A stretch of DNA of 64,000 bases from positions 1 to 64,000 of the forward strand of contig JAXCGZ010009845.1 of NCBI GenBank assembly GCA_037179515.1. Reading direction: 5' to 3'. Origin of the DNA: Halocaridina rubra. Taxonomy: Eukaryota; Arthropoda; Malacostraca; Decapoda; Atyidae. Within the stretch, counting starts at the first letter, position 1. Every line of letters begins with the position of its first letter. Below the pieces are notes generated by a model, which did not search any database, was not told the DNA's origin, and saw nothing but the letters and a program-made list of their open reading frames with translations. Position numbers and translations under genes: made by a program. This document shows positions 33,599 through 44,939 of the stretch, in pieces.

Positions 33599-34990
33599 TA
33601 CCCAGATTTATGTAAAAATCCCCATGTAATTCCTGGTTTTAAAAATGGAAATCCTGACGACGTCTCTAACTATAGACCAATCTCTTTACTACCAATTTTA
33701 TCAAAGATACTTGAAAAGATTATTGCAAATCAGTTAAGTGAGTTTCTTGAAAAAAATAAACTTATTGCAAAAAGTCAACACGGTTTCAGGCCAAAATTAT
33801 CAACTGAAACTGCCTTATTGAAAATATCAGATGAAATATACAAAAATATAGATAATAAGAAAATATCATTGCTACTACTACTCGATCTTTCTAAAGCTTT
33901 TGATAGTGTACACCATACCATCTTATTAGAAAAATGCAAAAAAATGAACATTGACCCAAGCTGGTTCGAGAACTATTTAAAAAACCGCTACCAGTCAGTC
34001 AGAATAAAAGATGTAGTTTCAAGTCGCAAGAAGGTATTGTTTGGGGTCCCTCAGGGATCGATCCTAGGACCTATACTTTTTCTAATATATGTAAACGATC
34101 TAGTAAAATATTTACCTAACTGTTATGTCATTCAATATGCTGACGATACTCAAATCTTAATTGAAGGAGAAATTAATGATTTAGAAAATATTATTCATAG
34201 AGCAGAAGAAATTTTGTATATGGCTAAACGTTACTTTCTAAAAAATGGTCTGTTACTTAATGAAACTAAAACCCAATCTATTCTTATCGGATCCAGACAA
34301 TTATTATCAGAAGTTGATGACAATCTTCATATAAATTTTAACGGTAATATCATTAAGCCAATGAACTCGGTAAAGAACCTAGGTGTCTATTTTGACCGTT
34401 ACATGAATTTTGAAATGCATATAGATGAAATTTATAAAAAAGTAATGGGTACTCTAATATATCTAAATAGGGTAAAAGACTCATTTGAAACATCAACTCG
34501 TATAATAATTGTTCAGTCCTTAGCTATGAGTTTAATTAATTACTGTCTCAAAGTTTTGGGATGTACAAATAAGACTCAATTACAAAGAATACAAAAGTTA
34601 CAAAACTTTGCAGCACGAGTGGCTGTTGGCAATGTAAGAAAATACGAGCACATCTCTCCTGTTTTAAAAGATCTAGAATGGATAAAGATTAGAGATAAAT
34701 ATGTTTTTGATATATGTACCTTTGTTTTTAATATACTAAGAAACAATCTTCCTGATTGCTTGTATAATTTTTCTACAGTAAGCTCAGTTACCGGGTTAAC
34801 TACCCGTCAAGGGGAAGATTTATTAGTACGAAGGTCTAAAACTGATATTGGCTCAAGAGATATAAACATTCGTGGACCTCATTTATATAATCAGCTTCCC
34901 AGAGAACTAAAAAATGCTGGTTCAGTGTATACTTTTAAATATAATCTTAAGAAGTTACTCTTAAAGGAAGATTTTACTTGTAAATTTTAA
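33599..34990 (+). pseudogene. B1 ORF2 part 2: reverse transcriptase
   Basis: Continues in another frame with NYRPISLLP, QHGFRPKLSTETALL, motif A LLDLSKAFDS, motif B GVPQGSILGP (near 34046) and motif C YADDTQ (near 34135), then the C-terminal region to TAA at 34988. The YADDTQ form is typical of L2-like enzymes. The RT motifs themselves are intact, so a single indel separates this copy from a continuous frame. Confidence 0.87.
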
Positions 34991-35141
34991 TAGTACACCC
35001 ATCTTTATGATTTGTTTGTTTTAGTATGTCTATATCGTACACCACAGATGTCTATCTGGAATATATATGCATCTTATTTGAATACCCAATGTACGTTGGA
35101 AATAAAGACTTATTATTATTATTATTATTATTATTATTGCC

Positions 35142-36177
35142 CACTTACCCTGTGGTCGACCTAAGTGGAGAGAACTACTTGAGAACTCACGATCAGAAGA
35201 AAACAACTAATTTTCCCATACATTTTTTTTTAGGAACATTGAATTAGTACAGCAGTGGTAGAAGTTCTGGTGTTCTTTGTCTATAATAATAATGGTCCTA
35301 CTCTGGCATCCTGCCTAATAGGACATTTACAGTGTAGACTAGGAGTCTGTGGACATTAATACCCCATGGGCAGGGCATGTCGTGAAATCCAGTTCTGCCA
35401 ATAGACTTGAGGTTCAAAGAGGAGTTCCTCCTCTTGGAGGAGGGTCTATTTCAGCAGGCCTATTAAACAGAAGAAGTTCTAAATCACTGCAGCTATTGGG
35501 GCCTCTCTCTCTCTCCAGGGTGTGGACATACCAATGTAGGTCAAGTGTTTACAACCTTTGGGTGGTGTTTTCGAGGACCAAGGGTTCCTTGTATTTTAGG
35601 CCTATTGGAGTGCATGGCGCCGGAAATTAGTTCCATGTGTCTAGCCATACATCTTGGAGGCACGAAGGGGAAGCATGGCTAGGACCCAAAACCCAATAAA
35701 AGTGAGGGCATGTAATAAACCATCTGTGCCCTCGACCGTTACTCCTCAAGGTTTGCTACAGTTCCAGATTCTGGCTTCAGCAGGCTTTCATGTGACTTCA
35801 GCAAGACTTCAATCATGCGACATTGTGATAAATAAATTAAAACTGTCTAACCATTAATGTGCACAGTATTTCTTTTGTGATTTTTTCTTTTTAACATCAT
35901 GACCTCAGTATATAAACTTCTGATCATATCACTAAACTTCTCTCTGAGAACAGCCCAAAATGTTGGATGTGAGTTCTATAAACCACTTCACAGGTTCAAT
36001 TCAAGAGTATCAATAGACTGTATTCATGGTAATATAGTTAAAAGATATTAAGTTTATAAGGTCGAGTGTTTCCTTTAACTTTGCAGTTAATTCGTGGCCC
36101 ACGATCTATTCTTCTACATGCAAATACTTAGACAAAGCAATTCAAATTATGAGCAAGGGAGTCAGAATACTTCCCCC
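35142..36177. other. Non-coding, no family recognised
   Basis: Only short frames without motifs. It includes short GC-richer text at 35349-35640 that may be an unknown repeat. Confidence 0.45.
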
Positions 36178-36300
36178 ATGTCGTAAAAGTCGACTAAATG
36201 GGGCAGAACGAAGGGATTGGGTACCCCCTCCTATGTATTTACATTCCACAAAAAGTCAAAGTTCTTTGACTCAGCCATCCCCCTTAAAAGGGGGTATATG
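36178..36300 (+). repeat. Dispersed repeat, copy 1 (second copy at 59605)
   Basis: Contains AAAAGTCGACTAAATGGGGC, GGGTACCCCCTCC and CTTTGACTCAGCCATCCCCC, and ends in an AAAAGGGGG palindrome partner. It matches 59605-59730 in the same order. The CTTTGACTC-CAGCC core also occurs near 7601 and 59160-59400. Confidence 0.7.
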
Positions 36301-36732
36301 GATGGATGGATAGTAAATAAAGCCACCCAATCACAGTCAGATCAGAAATCAACTCTCCCTTCTTCACCGCTATCCTATCTAAAATTTCCTTTTCTCTTAA
36401 AAATAAGGCATCCAACTAGCACATATAAAGAAGATTATTAACCCTGTTAAGAACAACTGATATTTTTTCTTATATTTTGCAGATATGACATGACCACAAC
36501 TCCCTATTCACTCACCTACTGGCCTGTCAACCCCCCGGATATATATCAACAGCAAACGAACGCTTTCAACAGAGAAAACCTAATGAAAACACATCAGTTC
36601 TTCTTGAAATTGTTTATTCCATTTATATTCACATATATTAATTTAATTTTTTTATTGATTTTATATAAATTGCTTTTAGTGACAGAAATGCATACGAGTT
36701 ACATTTATATTCCTATTTTGAAAAGTTTTGGC

Positions 36733-36764
<32 letters not shown>

Positions 36765-36795
36765 TGTCGTAGAAGACCACTAAATAGAATATCCT

Positions 36796-36863
<68 letters not shown>

Positions 36864-37353
36864 TTTCATACCATCCATCTTAAGTAACTAATAATTTTGT
36901 GAATACTTTTCCTGCCAAAATCAGTTTGTAAAACATATATTTAATTTTCCTTATGGATATGGAAAACTGGGATAGGATGGGGGGGGTGTAGAAAATATAA
37001 GAAAAGGGAAATAATTATCCATATTTATATCTAAGGATCAGATGAAAGTAAAACTAACAGTGCCACAAATTAAATAAATTACATAAAATAAGCCTTTTCC
37101 CACTTGTCAAAATTAAAGTTATTTATATTTGTTCTATTTAATTTTGTGCTAATCAGATTTACTAAACAATGTACAAACTACATTGACTTAAATTATGGCA
37201 GTGAGTATGAGCTTGGGAGAAGTTATCAGTTATCAGGAGAATAGATAACTATCTAGTTATTTTCACATGAAAAGCTTTATGCCCAACCTCCACATGTGGT
37301 CTGTATATTTTGTCCATCGCTAATACTCATCTTAACCCTCGGTAGGTTTTAGG
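36301..37353. other. Non-coding with microsatellites
   Basis: (TTA)n at 36733-36773 and (GA)n at 36799-36861; the remainder is AT-rich without recognised features. Confidence 0.6.
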
Positions 37354-37354
37354 G

Positions 37355-38172
37355 TTGAAAGGACAGACAAAATCACCACTGAGACAAATGAAGAGATCTG
37401 CAAAAATTAGAATACGGAGTTTATGTCAGTATTTACAGAAGGATATTCTTCAACTCCCCCCCCCCCAATATAGCAGAGATAAGGGAACATCGTCTTTTCA
37501 GCTAGAGAAGTATACAAATTTTTTATGGCTATGCATCCTGGTGATAATTTCCATATGTACTTGAAAAATTTGCTACACCATTATTTGTTGCACTGACCAT
37601 CCCATTTGATAAGTCGTTAGAAGCTGAGGAAATTCTAAGATGCCGGACACTAGTGAACGCGGTACCTGTCTTCAAAAACAGGAAAGGAGAGAGACAGCTC
37701 TAAACTATAGGCCCGTTCAATTCACGAGCATAATCTACAAAATTAGGGAGAAACTACTGAGAAAACACATTCTCTTCACTTGGAGTCATTCAATTTTATG
37801 TCAGGGAAACAACATAGCTTCAGACAAGGTCTATTTTAACAAACTTATTAAAATTTTATGATGAGGTAAGCCTTTTATTCTCAGATAGAGAGTAATGGGC
37901 AGATTGCATATCCATAGATTTTCAGATGGCATTTGATATAGTTCAAGAATGGAGACTTAGTAAGAAGCTGCAAGTAATGGCAGGGTTGTGGGCCCACCAA
38001 TGCCTGTCCACCCTCAGGGGTGGATATCAATATTGAATGGCAAGTTTGGGTGGAAATGTCTTGGACTCGGAGTGGATTAAAACTTATTTGGAAAAAATGA
38101 ACAGAGGGTTAGAGTAAGGCATACAATCTCTAGCTGGAGATAGGTTAACAGCAGTGGTTCCACAGGGATCAG
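37355..38172 (+). pseudogene. Decayed CR1-like RT copy
   Basis: Nucleotide similarity to ORF2 of the 17.4-kb element is clear in order: ACTGAGACAAATGAAGAGAT, the NYRPV-equivalent CTAAACTATAGGCCCGTTCA, the QHGF-equivalent, motif A (GATTTTCAGATGGCATTTGA) and the start of motif B (TTCCACAGGGATCAGCA). Many indels and stops break all frames. It ends abruptly where the gag-like segment starts. Confidence 0.8.
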
Positions 38173-38870
38173 CAACTGTTCTTCTTTGGCCTTAAATTTG
38201 TTGAGGCAGCAGTCACTGGAATGTTCCCCACTGCAGATTGCACATCTCTCTGGGAGATGGCAACTGTTTCTATGGTGCCCAAATCCTTGGCAACGGAAAC
38301 ATCTCAGTGGTTCTGGGTAGTAGTCTCTTAAGTCAAATTTACCCCAGATGCCGAGGTTTACTTGAGCAGGGGGTGGACCACAGATGTGGACCAGAACTTG
38401 CTGGAGGGGACGGTTTGGCCCTCAATTTTGGAGGAGCAACGTGAAGCAGCAGTTATATATGTGTGCTTGTTTTTTTTTATCAGGGTTCATCTTTGCCAGG
38501 TGAGGCGAGTTGAGGTCGCGGATCTTCTCTGCGGCTTCTACAGAGGATGGGTGGACGATGAATTTACCCTGTACATTTGGTTTGATTTTATAGCCAAACT
38601 CAGTGAGCTGGACTTCCAACTCTCTAATTAGGTCAATGCCTCTTTAGTGGAAGGAGCCTGGACCTTAAAATTAGAGATGGACTCTCTAATGGCATCGGTC
38701 TTTAGGGCTAGGGAGAGAACTGGGGCAGCAGCACTCTCCTGGCTGCTGCCAGAGGCCGTACTTGGCCTCTTCTTCTTCCCCATAACCGTCAACCCCTCTT
38801 GAGGGGGGTCGAGTTCCATTCCCCCGTCTGGGGGGAGCAGGAGAAACGGTAGAGGCCATGACTAACGACT
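38173..38870 (-). pseudogene. Gag-type ORF1 of an I-like element, with two zinc knuckles
   Basis: Reading from about 38866 down, the product begins with a short Pro/Arg-rich and Ser-rich region (near 38819-38700) and a coiled segment. Near 38320-38200 two knuckles follow: CFRCQGFGHHRNSC (CX2CX4HX4C) and CAICSGEHSSDC. Such ORF1 proteins bind element RNA. The frame shifts near 38630, and around 38440-38470 an unrelated stretch interrupts it. The conserved knuckle spacing identifies it as retroelement ORF1. It probably belongs to the I-like family with copies at 48.4-54.3 kb; that link is inference from the shared 5' region. Confidence 0.75.
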
Positions 38871-39720
38871 AATCATGGATGTCCACAGATTTTCAGTAAG
38901 TATATCGCTTGCACTGTTTACTTGTCAATTTTGTTTAATAAAATATAGGCGCTTTGTGGCTGGAACACTTCAGTTAATTGGAACACTACAACACTTGTTT
39001 TATCACTAAAAACAGTCTTCTATCTTTCTATCCACCTCTCATAAGAGAGAGAAGGCAAACAAAATAAACAATGGATCACCTCGGTTATGAGGCACGCTAC
39101 AAAGTATGCTCAACACCAAAAGTGGTCTTCCTATTTCTCTTCCCAGCTCCCATAAGAGAGGGAAAAGCAAACAGAAAAATAAATGCAAAATAAGAACTTG
39201 AACACGTTCTATAGAATTATGGAACACACAATAATGTGTGTTCAATTAAAAAAAAAAAAGGCAATCTTTCTTTCTCTAGCTCTTGTGAGAGAAGAAGAAA
39301 AGAAAACAGAAATACGTAGGTTTGTTATTTCTTTGTAGAAACTTCCAACTTCCGATCAGGGAGAGTAGTGGAATAGGAGGAAATCTCTTCAACTGGTGGG
39401 AAGGAGTAGTGGAATAGGAGGAAATCTCTTCAACTGGTGGGAAGTGTTGGCTACTACTGGTAGAGAGGTGAGGAGGTCCAATCGCAAACGAGAAAAAAAA
39501 AAAAAGTAGAAACTTGAACACTTTCTATTTCTTATTCTCTACCCAACTCTCGTAAAAGAGAGGGAAGAGCAGGCAGAAAAAAATAGTTATAGAACACACA
39601 ATAACTTTTCAACTAAAGCAGAAATGGAAACAAAAACAATCTTTCTGTTTCTTTCTTTGGCTCGTTTCTTTTTTTGTTAGAACTTAGTCGGCTTCAACTG
39701 CAGGCGGTGGGGATAGGAGG
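38871..39720 (-). repeat. Imperfect repeats upstream of the gag-type ORF1 (5' UTR-like)
   Basis: Several imperfect blocks carry a CTCTC-TAAGAGAGAG palindrome followed by AAACAGAAA and AACACACAATAA text. There is also a 51-bp perfect duplication (AGTAGTGGAATAGGAGGAAA at about 39366 and 39408). The block lies on the 5' side of the minus-strand ORF1, and a relative at 44940-45170 precedes another piece of the same element. It is therefore probably the element's 5' UTR. Confidence 0.6.
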
Positions 39721-39721
39721 A

Positions 39722-39870
39722 GGTCCTTTTTTTTTTTCTTTGATGTTCTTCCTTGAGGGTGAGCGAACCTTCCCTTGTGGCCCGCAGGTGGGGTAAGATT
39801 TTGTTGATTGTAGGTGGTATTCGCTCTTGTGGGCGAATGGGCTTTCCTACTGGAGCAGGAGCAAGACTGG
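39722..39870 (-). repeat. Family E repeat, copy 1
   Basis: Reverse complement of text at 46017-46272 and 50829-51093: CACCTGCGGGCCACAAGG, CCGCTCACCCTCAAG and AATACCACCTACAATCAAC. It lies immediately upstream of the 5' UTR-like block, so it may be the extreme 5' part of the I-like element. Confidence 0.7.
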
Positions 39871-39889
39871 TGGTTTAGGGGTGATGGCG

Positions 39890-40075
39890 CCACAAAACTT
39901 TTCTAGCCTTCAATAAATTAATGTAATATGCTATGAAAAAAATATATTTAAATTTATTTTATTTTTATTGATTTGTAAATTTCAATCTTTAAATAAAAAT
40001 GTAAACTTGACAATAATATACGTTATTCTTTCTGAATTTGCATAAAATCTTTTCATCTTGTGTTATGATATGCTT
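39890..40075 (+). repeat. AT-rich dispersed repeat M
   Basis: Shares TTTATTGATTTGTAAATTTC and TTTGCATAAA-type text with 43600-43715 and with the reverse complement of 46570-46745. Non-coding. Confidence 0.6.
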
Positions 40076-40327
40076 ATAAAGTTTAAGGATTGAAAAAACG
40101 ATTCTTGTTTAAGGTAAAAATAAATGTAAAAGTTTTGAAGGATAAAATCCAATAATAAAGCATGTAGAACTTTGTTAAATAATGGGTGTTAATCAGAATG
40201 AAATTGAAATATGTGGCACCCTTCTAAAATCTGCTGCATTTCCAATTAAAAAACAAATAAAACGGAGAAAGTTCAATCATTCTAAGCTGGTGAGAGACGC
40301 AACCTCTTAAGAAATGCTGAAGAAGTG

Positions 40328-40504
40328 CATCAGGTGGTAGTGTCTGAGACTTTGAAGCGTCAGGTCAAGGGTTTGCCTCTTGCCAGGATCTGAGGTTAGC
40401 AAGGGCAGCCACTCAGGGCAACGATTACATCTGAAAAAAAAAATCAGTCCGCAAGAAGACAACCATTCTTTCCCTTGGTAGAAAAGAGAGTCCATGACAT
40501 AAAA
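40328..40504 (+). repeat. SINE H, diverged copy
   Basis: Head CAGGTGGTAGTGTCTGAGAC with degenerate boxes; body with CACTCAGGGCAACGATTACA and CCTTGGTAGAAAAG. About 20% diverged from the array copies by eye. Confidence 0.8.
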
Positions 40505-40514
40505 CACGTCTCTA

Positions 40515-41180
40515 ACCCCCCCCCCCTCATATTGCAGAGATGAGAGAACATCTTTCAGCTGGAGAAGTACACAAACTGATCATAGCATTGGATCCCCATT
40601 AAGCTATGAATCCTGGTGATACATTTCTATAGGTACTTAAAAAATTTGCTACACCATTATTTGTTGCACTGAGCATTTATTTGATACGTCGTTAGAACTG
40701 AGGAGATTCTAAGATCCCGGACACAAGCGAACGTGGTACCTATCTTCAAAAAGGGGGAAGGGGAGAAACAGCTTTAACCTATAGGCCTGTTTAATTCCCG
40801 AGCATGATCTACAAAATTAGGGAGAAACCACATACTTTTCACTTGGAGCCCTTCAACATTATGTCAGGGAGACAACATGGCTTTAAACTAGGGAAGTCTA
40901 TTCTAACAAACTTATTAAAACTTTATGAGTTATGCCTAATCTTTTAAGAAAAGAGTAATGGGTACATAGCATATCTAAAGATTTTCAGAATGCATTTGAT
41001 ACTGTTCAACAGAGAAGATTTATTAAGAAACAGCAAGTAATGGTAACTTTAGGTGGAAATGTCTTGGAGTGGATTAAAATTATTTGGAAAGAATGAACAG
41101 AGGGTTAGAGTAAGAAATAAAGTCTCTAACTGGACATAGGTTAGCAGCAGTGGTTCCACAGGGATCAGCATTAGGATGAC
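40515..41180 (+). pseudogene. Second decayed CR1-like RT copy
   Basis: The same segments as 37355-38172 in the same order, with further deletions, ending at the motif B equivalent TTCCACAGGGATCAGCATTA. The two decayed copies are more like each other than like the intact 17.4-kb element, indicating an older subfamily. Confidence 0.75.
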
Positions 41181-41659
41181 TATCGTGTTTGTTTGTGACG
41201 AGGTATTCTGCCTTGAGGCAGATGGGCCTAACTGACTCGTAGTTGAATGTAGTCTTGTAGCTGAGGATATTACATCTCTGAACTAAAGTAACTTCTTCAA
41301 TACATCCTCAATAATGTTATTACAGTCTTCAAGTAAATGGCACGAGAAAGAGAGATGGTGGCACCGAGTGCACTCTTTTAACCCTAACCCGTAGGGGACA
41401 ATTAGGAAGGAAGATTAAATGAGAGAGAGGAAAGTAAATAAAAATTAAGACCAAATAAAATTTTGGGGTACATGTGGAGAGTATGCAGAAATAAATGAAT
41501 GAACAAACCAAAAGAAATAGGAAGAAAACAATGTATGCTGCTAATCCGCAAGGGCTAAGGAATTGGTAACGTGCTAATGTCTCCATTCTCGGAACCACAT
41601 CATCGTTCTGATGGGCTCATTATGGAGTGGTTGAGTGCTATTACAAGGTTTCGAAATAT

Positions 41660-43014
41660 GATATATAATAATAATAATAATAAGACTTTATTTCCAACAT
41701 ACATTGGGTATTCAAATATGGGTGTACAATTAAAATTTACAAGTAAAATCTTCCTTTAAGAGTAACTTCTTAAGATTATATTTAAAAGTATACACTGAAC
41801 CAGCATTTTTTAGTTCTCTGGGAAGCTGATTATATAAATGAGGTCCACGAATGTTTATATCTCTTGAGCCAATATCAGTTTTAGACCTTCGTACTAATAA
41901 ATCTTCCCCTTGACGGGTAGTTAACCCGGTAACTGAGCTTACTGTAGAAAAATTATACAAGCAATCAGGAATATTGTTTCTTAGTATATTAAAAACAAAG
42001 GTACATATATCAAAAACATATTTATCTCTAATCTTTATCCATTCTAGATCTTTTAAAACAGGAGAGATGTGCTCGTATTTTCTTACATTGCCAACAGCCA
42101 CTCGTGCTGCAAAGTTTTGTAACTTTTGTATTCTTTGTAATTGAGTCTTATTTGTACATCCCCAAACTTTGAGACAGTAATTAATTAAATTCATAGCTAA
42201 GGACTGAACAATTATTATACGAGTTGATGTTTCAAATGAGTCTTTTACCCTATTTAGATATATTAGAGTACCCATTACTTTTTTATAAATTTCATCTATA
42301 TGCATTTCAAAATTCATGTAACGGTCAAAATAGACACCTAGGTTCTTTACCGAGTTCATTGGCTTAATGATATTACCGTTAAAATTTATATGAAGATTGT
42401 CATCAACTTCTGATAATAATTGTCTGGATCCGATAAGAATAGATTGGGTTTTAGTTTCATTAAGTAACAGACCATTTTTTAGAAAGTAACGTTTAGCCAT
42501 ATACAAAATTTCTTCTGCTCTACGAATAATATTTTCTAAATCATTAATTTCTCCTTCAATTAAGATTTGAGTATCGTCAGCATATTGAATGACATAACAG
42601 TTAGGTAAATATTTTACTAGATCGTTTACATATATTAGAAAAAGTATAGGTCCTAGGATCGATCCCTGAGGGACCCCAAACAATACCTTCTTGCGACTTG
42701 AGACTACATCTTTTATTCTGACTGACTGGTAGCGGTTTTTTAAATAGTTCTCGAACCAGCTTGGGTCAATGTTCATTTTTTTGCATTTTTCTAATAGAAT
42801 GGTATGGTGTACACTATCAAAAGCTTTAGAAAGATCGAGTAGTAGTAGCAATGATATTTTCTTATTATCTATATTTTTGTATATTTCATCTGATATTTTC
42901 AATAAGGCAGTTTCAGTTGATAATTTTGGCCTGAAACCGTGTTGACTTTTTGCAATAAGTTTATTTTTTTCAAGAAACTCACTTAACTGATTTGCAACAA
43001 TCTTTTCAAGATGT
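41660..43014 (-). mobile_element. L2/CR1-type element copy B2 (5'-truncated)
   Basis: Reverse-strand relative of B1. It ends with (TTA)n (about 41668-41685) and lacks about 70 bp of the 3' UTR present in B1. The 5' truncation lies at CTTGAAAAGATT near 43012. The inverted-repeat partner arm lacks it, giving an empty site. Confidence 0.88.
41730..43013 (-). pseudogene. B2 reverse transcriptase fragment, open throughout
   Basis: About 427 codons open from the truncation to TTA (stop) at the left end. It has QHGFRPKLSTETALL, LLDLSKAFDS, GVPQGSILGP, YADDTQ and the whole C-terminal region. The frame extends by chance into the flank, where an ATG at 43151 adds about 45 unrelated basic residues. The endonuclease is missing, so it cannot be autonomous. 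It differs from B1 in only a few residues. Confidence 0.85.
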
Positions 43015-43400
43015 AAAGGACAGAAATTTTTCTTACATCTCGTTCTTCTTTTCATTTTCATTCTTTTCCTCCCAAATTTTCCCATTCTATTCCCCCCCCC
43101 CCTCTTCAGTTTGGCATCTTCACTGATATGCCTCTTCCTGTTCAATCCCATCTTACTGATGATTTCACGATTTTCCTCCCAAAACTTCCCATTCTATTCC
43201 CCCCCCCCCTCTTCAGTATTGGCATCTTCATTTCATTTTCATTCTTTTCCTCCCAAATCTTCCCATTCTATTTCTCCTCTCTTCAGAGATGGCATCTTCA
43301 CTGATATGCCTTTGCCTGTCCAATCCTATCCTAATGATGATGATTTTGCAATTTTCCTCCCAAATCTTCCCATTCTGTTTCCTCCCTCTGATTCCTAACC
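43015..43400 (-). repeat. About 100-bp satellite-like repeats, left-arm copy
   Basis: Three to four imperfect units with CCCAAATCTTCCCATTCTAT, CTTCACTGATATGCC and CCTGTCCAATCC. They are the reverse complement of units at 47060-47300. Confidence 0.75.
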
Positions 43401-43714
43401 CCAATTCCTATCTCATCCTAATAATTATGATGATGAATAACCCAAACTAGTTAGTTGTAGATATCCACCTCTGAGGGTGAACAAGCCATGGTTGGGACCG
43501 TAGGTGAAATCATCTGGAACTGGAGTGAATCTGTAAAGATATTAGAGAAAATGTCAAAATGTTCCATCCGATATTAGTAGTCTCCTACAATTTTTTTTCA
43601 TGAGATGCTATATATTTCAATTTAATTTATATTTATTGATTTTTAAATTTCAAAATTAAAATAAAAAGTAAAATCAACATTAATATGGCTCGTTCTTTGC
43701 GATTTTGCATAAAT

Positions 43715-43771
43715 GCTAAGAGAGTTCACTCGATGCCGTCATTATTCTTCCCCCACCTATCCTATCCAAGC
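43715..43771 (-). repeat. Fragment related to the array unit's G-rich segment
   Basis: The reverse complement matches 1359-1412 of array unit 1 (GATAGGATAGGTGGGGGAAG and GTCGAGTGAACTCTC equivalents) with three or four changes. It shows that this part of the array unit is itself a dispersed repeat. Confidence 0.75.
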
Positions 43772-44170
43772 AAAAGATTTAACAAATTTAATAAAGCCAC
43801 ACATTACAAAATTGTTATGTGGACTACAGGAAACTATTTTTCCTTTATAATTTTATTATTTCTTTATATCTTCCGACTTTGTACAAATAATTTCGCATGA
43901 GAAATGGGTCCCTTTATATCAGCAAACAAATTTATAAATGAGAAAATGCTGGGTGATTTATGGGAATCATTACCTAATGAATACAATTTATACCACTATA
44001 AATTAAAACCTGTATAATTACATCTGAATAAAGACCGACATATTTACAGTGCACATGAAAATCACTAATAATATGAATAAGAATGTTGCGAGTTAGCCAT
44101 GTTCATAAATGCAGGATAGTGCTCTCTCTGTCAAGCAAGTTAACTTGTGATAACGAGTTTACAGAGAGCA

Positions 44171-44322
44171 GTGTCCGCTTTGGCCGAGTTGTAATGCGAG
44201 CGACTTTGAGGTTAGAGGGCATTCACTCAGAGTAACAGTAGCAATTGCCAAAATAAAAGTCCTTCGCAGGATGGCACAGTCCTAGCCCTTAACAGAAAAG
44301 GGAGTCCGTGAGGTAAAAACCG
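44171..44322 (+). repeat. SINE H, diverged copy with deleted B box
   Basis: Has GGCCGAGTTGTAATGCGAGC as head and CCTTCGCAGGATGGCACAGT in the body; the segment with the B box is deleted. Confidence 0.75.
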
Positions 44323-44329
44323 GGTCATT

Positions 44330-44935
44330 GTTGTCAAAGATTTTTGTTACCGAGACGGCTCACTCCCAACGTGGCTTAAAGTTATGAGAATATAAAAGAA
44401 TTAAGTGTGGGTAAACTGGAGTAAGCACTTTATTCACATGGACGGGTGCTCCCCTGATGTATCACTCACATTAAGGTATCTGCAATAAACTGCCCACTGT
44501 AGCATCCTCATCTCGAATTTAAACTAATTATAAATTCTATTTTTTTCTGGGAATTGGGAATATTTTGGTAATGCAGCACGGTAAAATTTAGAAAGTGGTG
44601 GTAATGATGTATCAGACAGCTTATGGCAAGTGTGAATTAAACTACATTTTCCGGCAAACTTTCTCTATTAGGATTTTTATCCAGCAAAAACTTGTTCTTA
44701 TGCTTTTCAAATAAGTGGTTTTCATTTTATAGAAAGGTGATAAAATATTAATATAGTAGGACATGAAATTTTTATGCTTTTTGTCTCAAACAATTACAAT
44801 ATTATTCACCAGTTTTAATATATATTTTGTAAATTCTAATAATTAACTATTATTGAAACCTTTAATGAATAACATGGCAATAATTAAATTCATTGTGCAT
44901 TGTATACAAACATAATAACAAGTTGGACTGTCAAT
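44330..44935. other. No feature recognised
   Basis: AT-rich, short frames only, no shared repeat noticed. Confidence 0.5.
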
Positions 44936-44939
44936 TCAT

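Larger units (their letters stand above)
32421..35140 (+). mobile_element. L2/CR1-type non-LTR retrotransposon, copy B1 (5'-truncated)
   Basis: Starts within the endonuclease (GDFNDD near 32432) and runs through RT to a 3' UTR ending in AATAAAGAC and (TTA)n at 35110-35138. One frameshift near 33597 separates two long open frames. A minus-strand relative lies at 41660-43014. Confidence 0.88.
40906..43715 (+). repeat. Left arm of a large inverted repeat
   Basis: 40906-41659 and 43015-43715 match the reverse complement of 46570-48038 across more than 1.3 kb. They are separated here by the L2-type insertion at 41660-43014. The spacer between the arms is about 2.9 kb. Confidence 0.8.

Noticed and set aside
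43014..43151. Extra N-terminal region of the B2 frame beginning at an ATG
   Set aside because: It lies in flanking satellite-like repeats beyond the truncation point and is in frame by chance.
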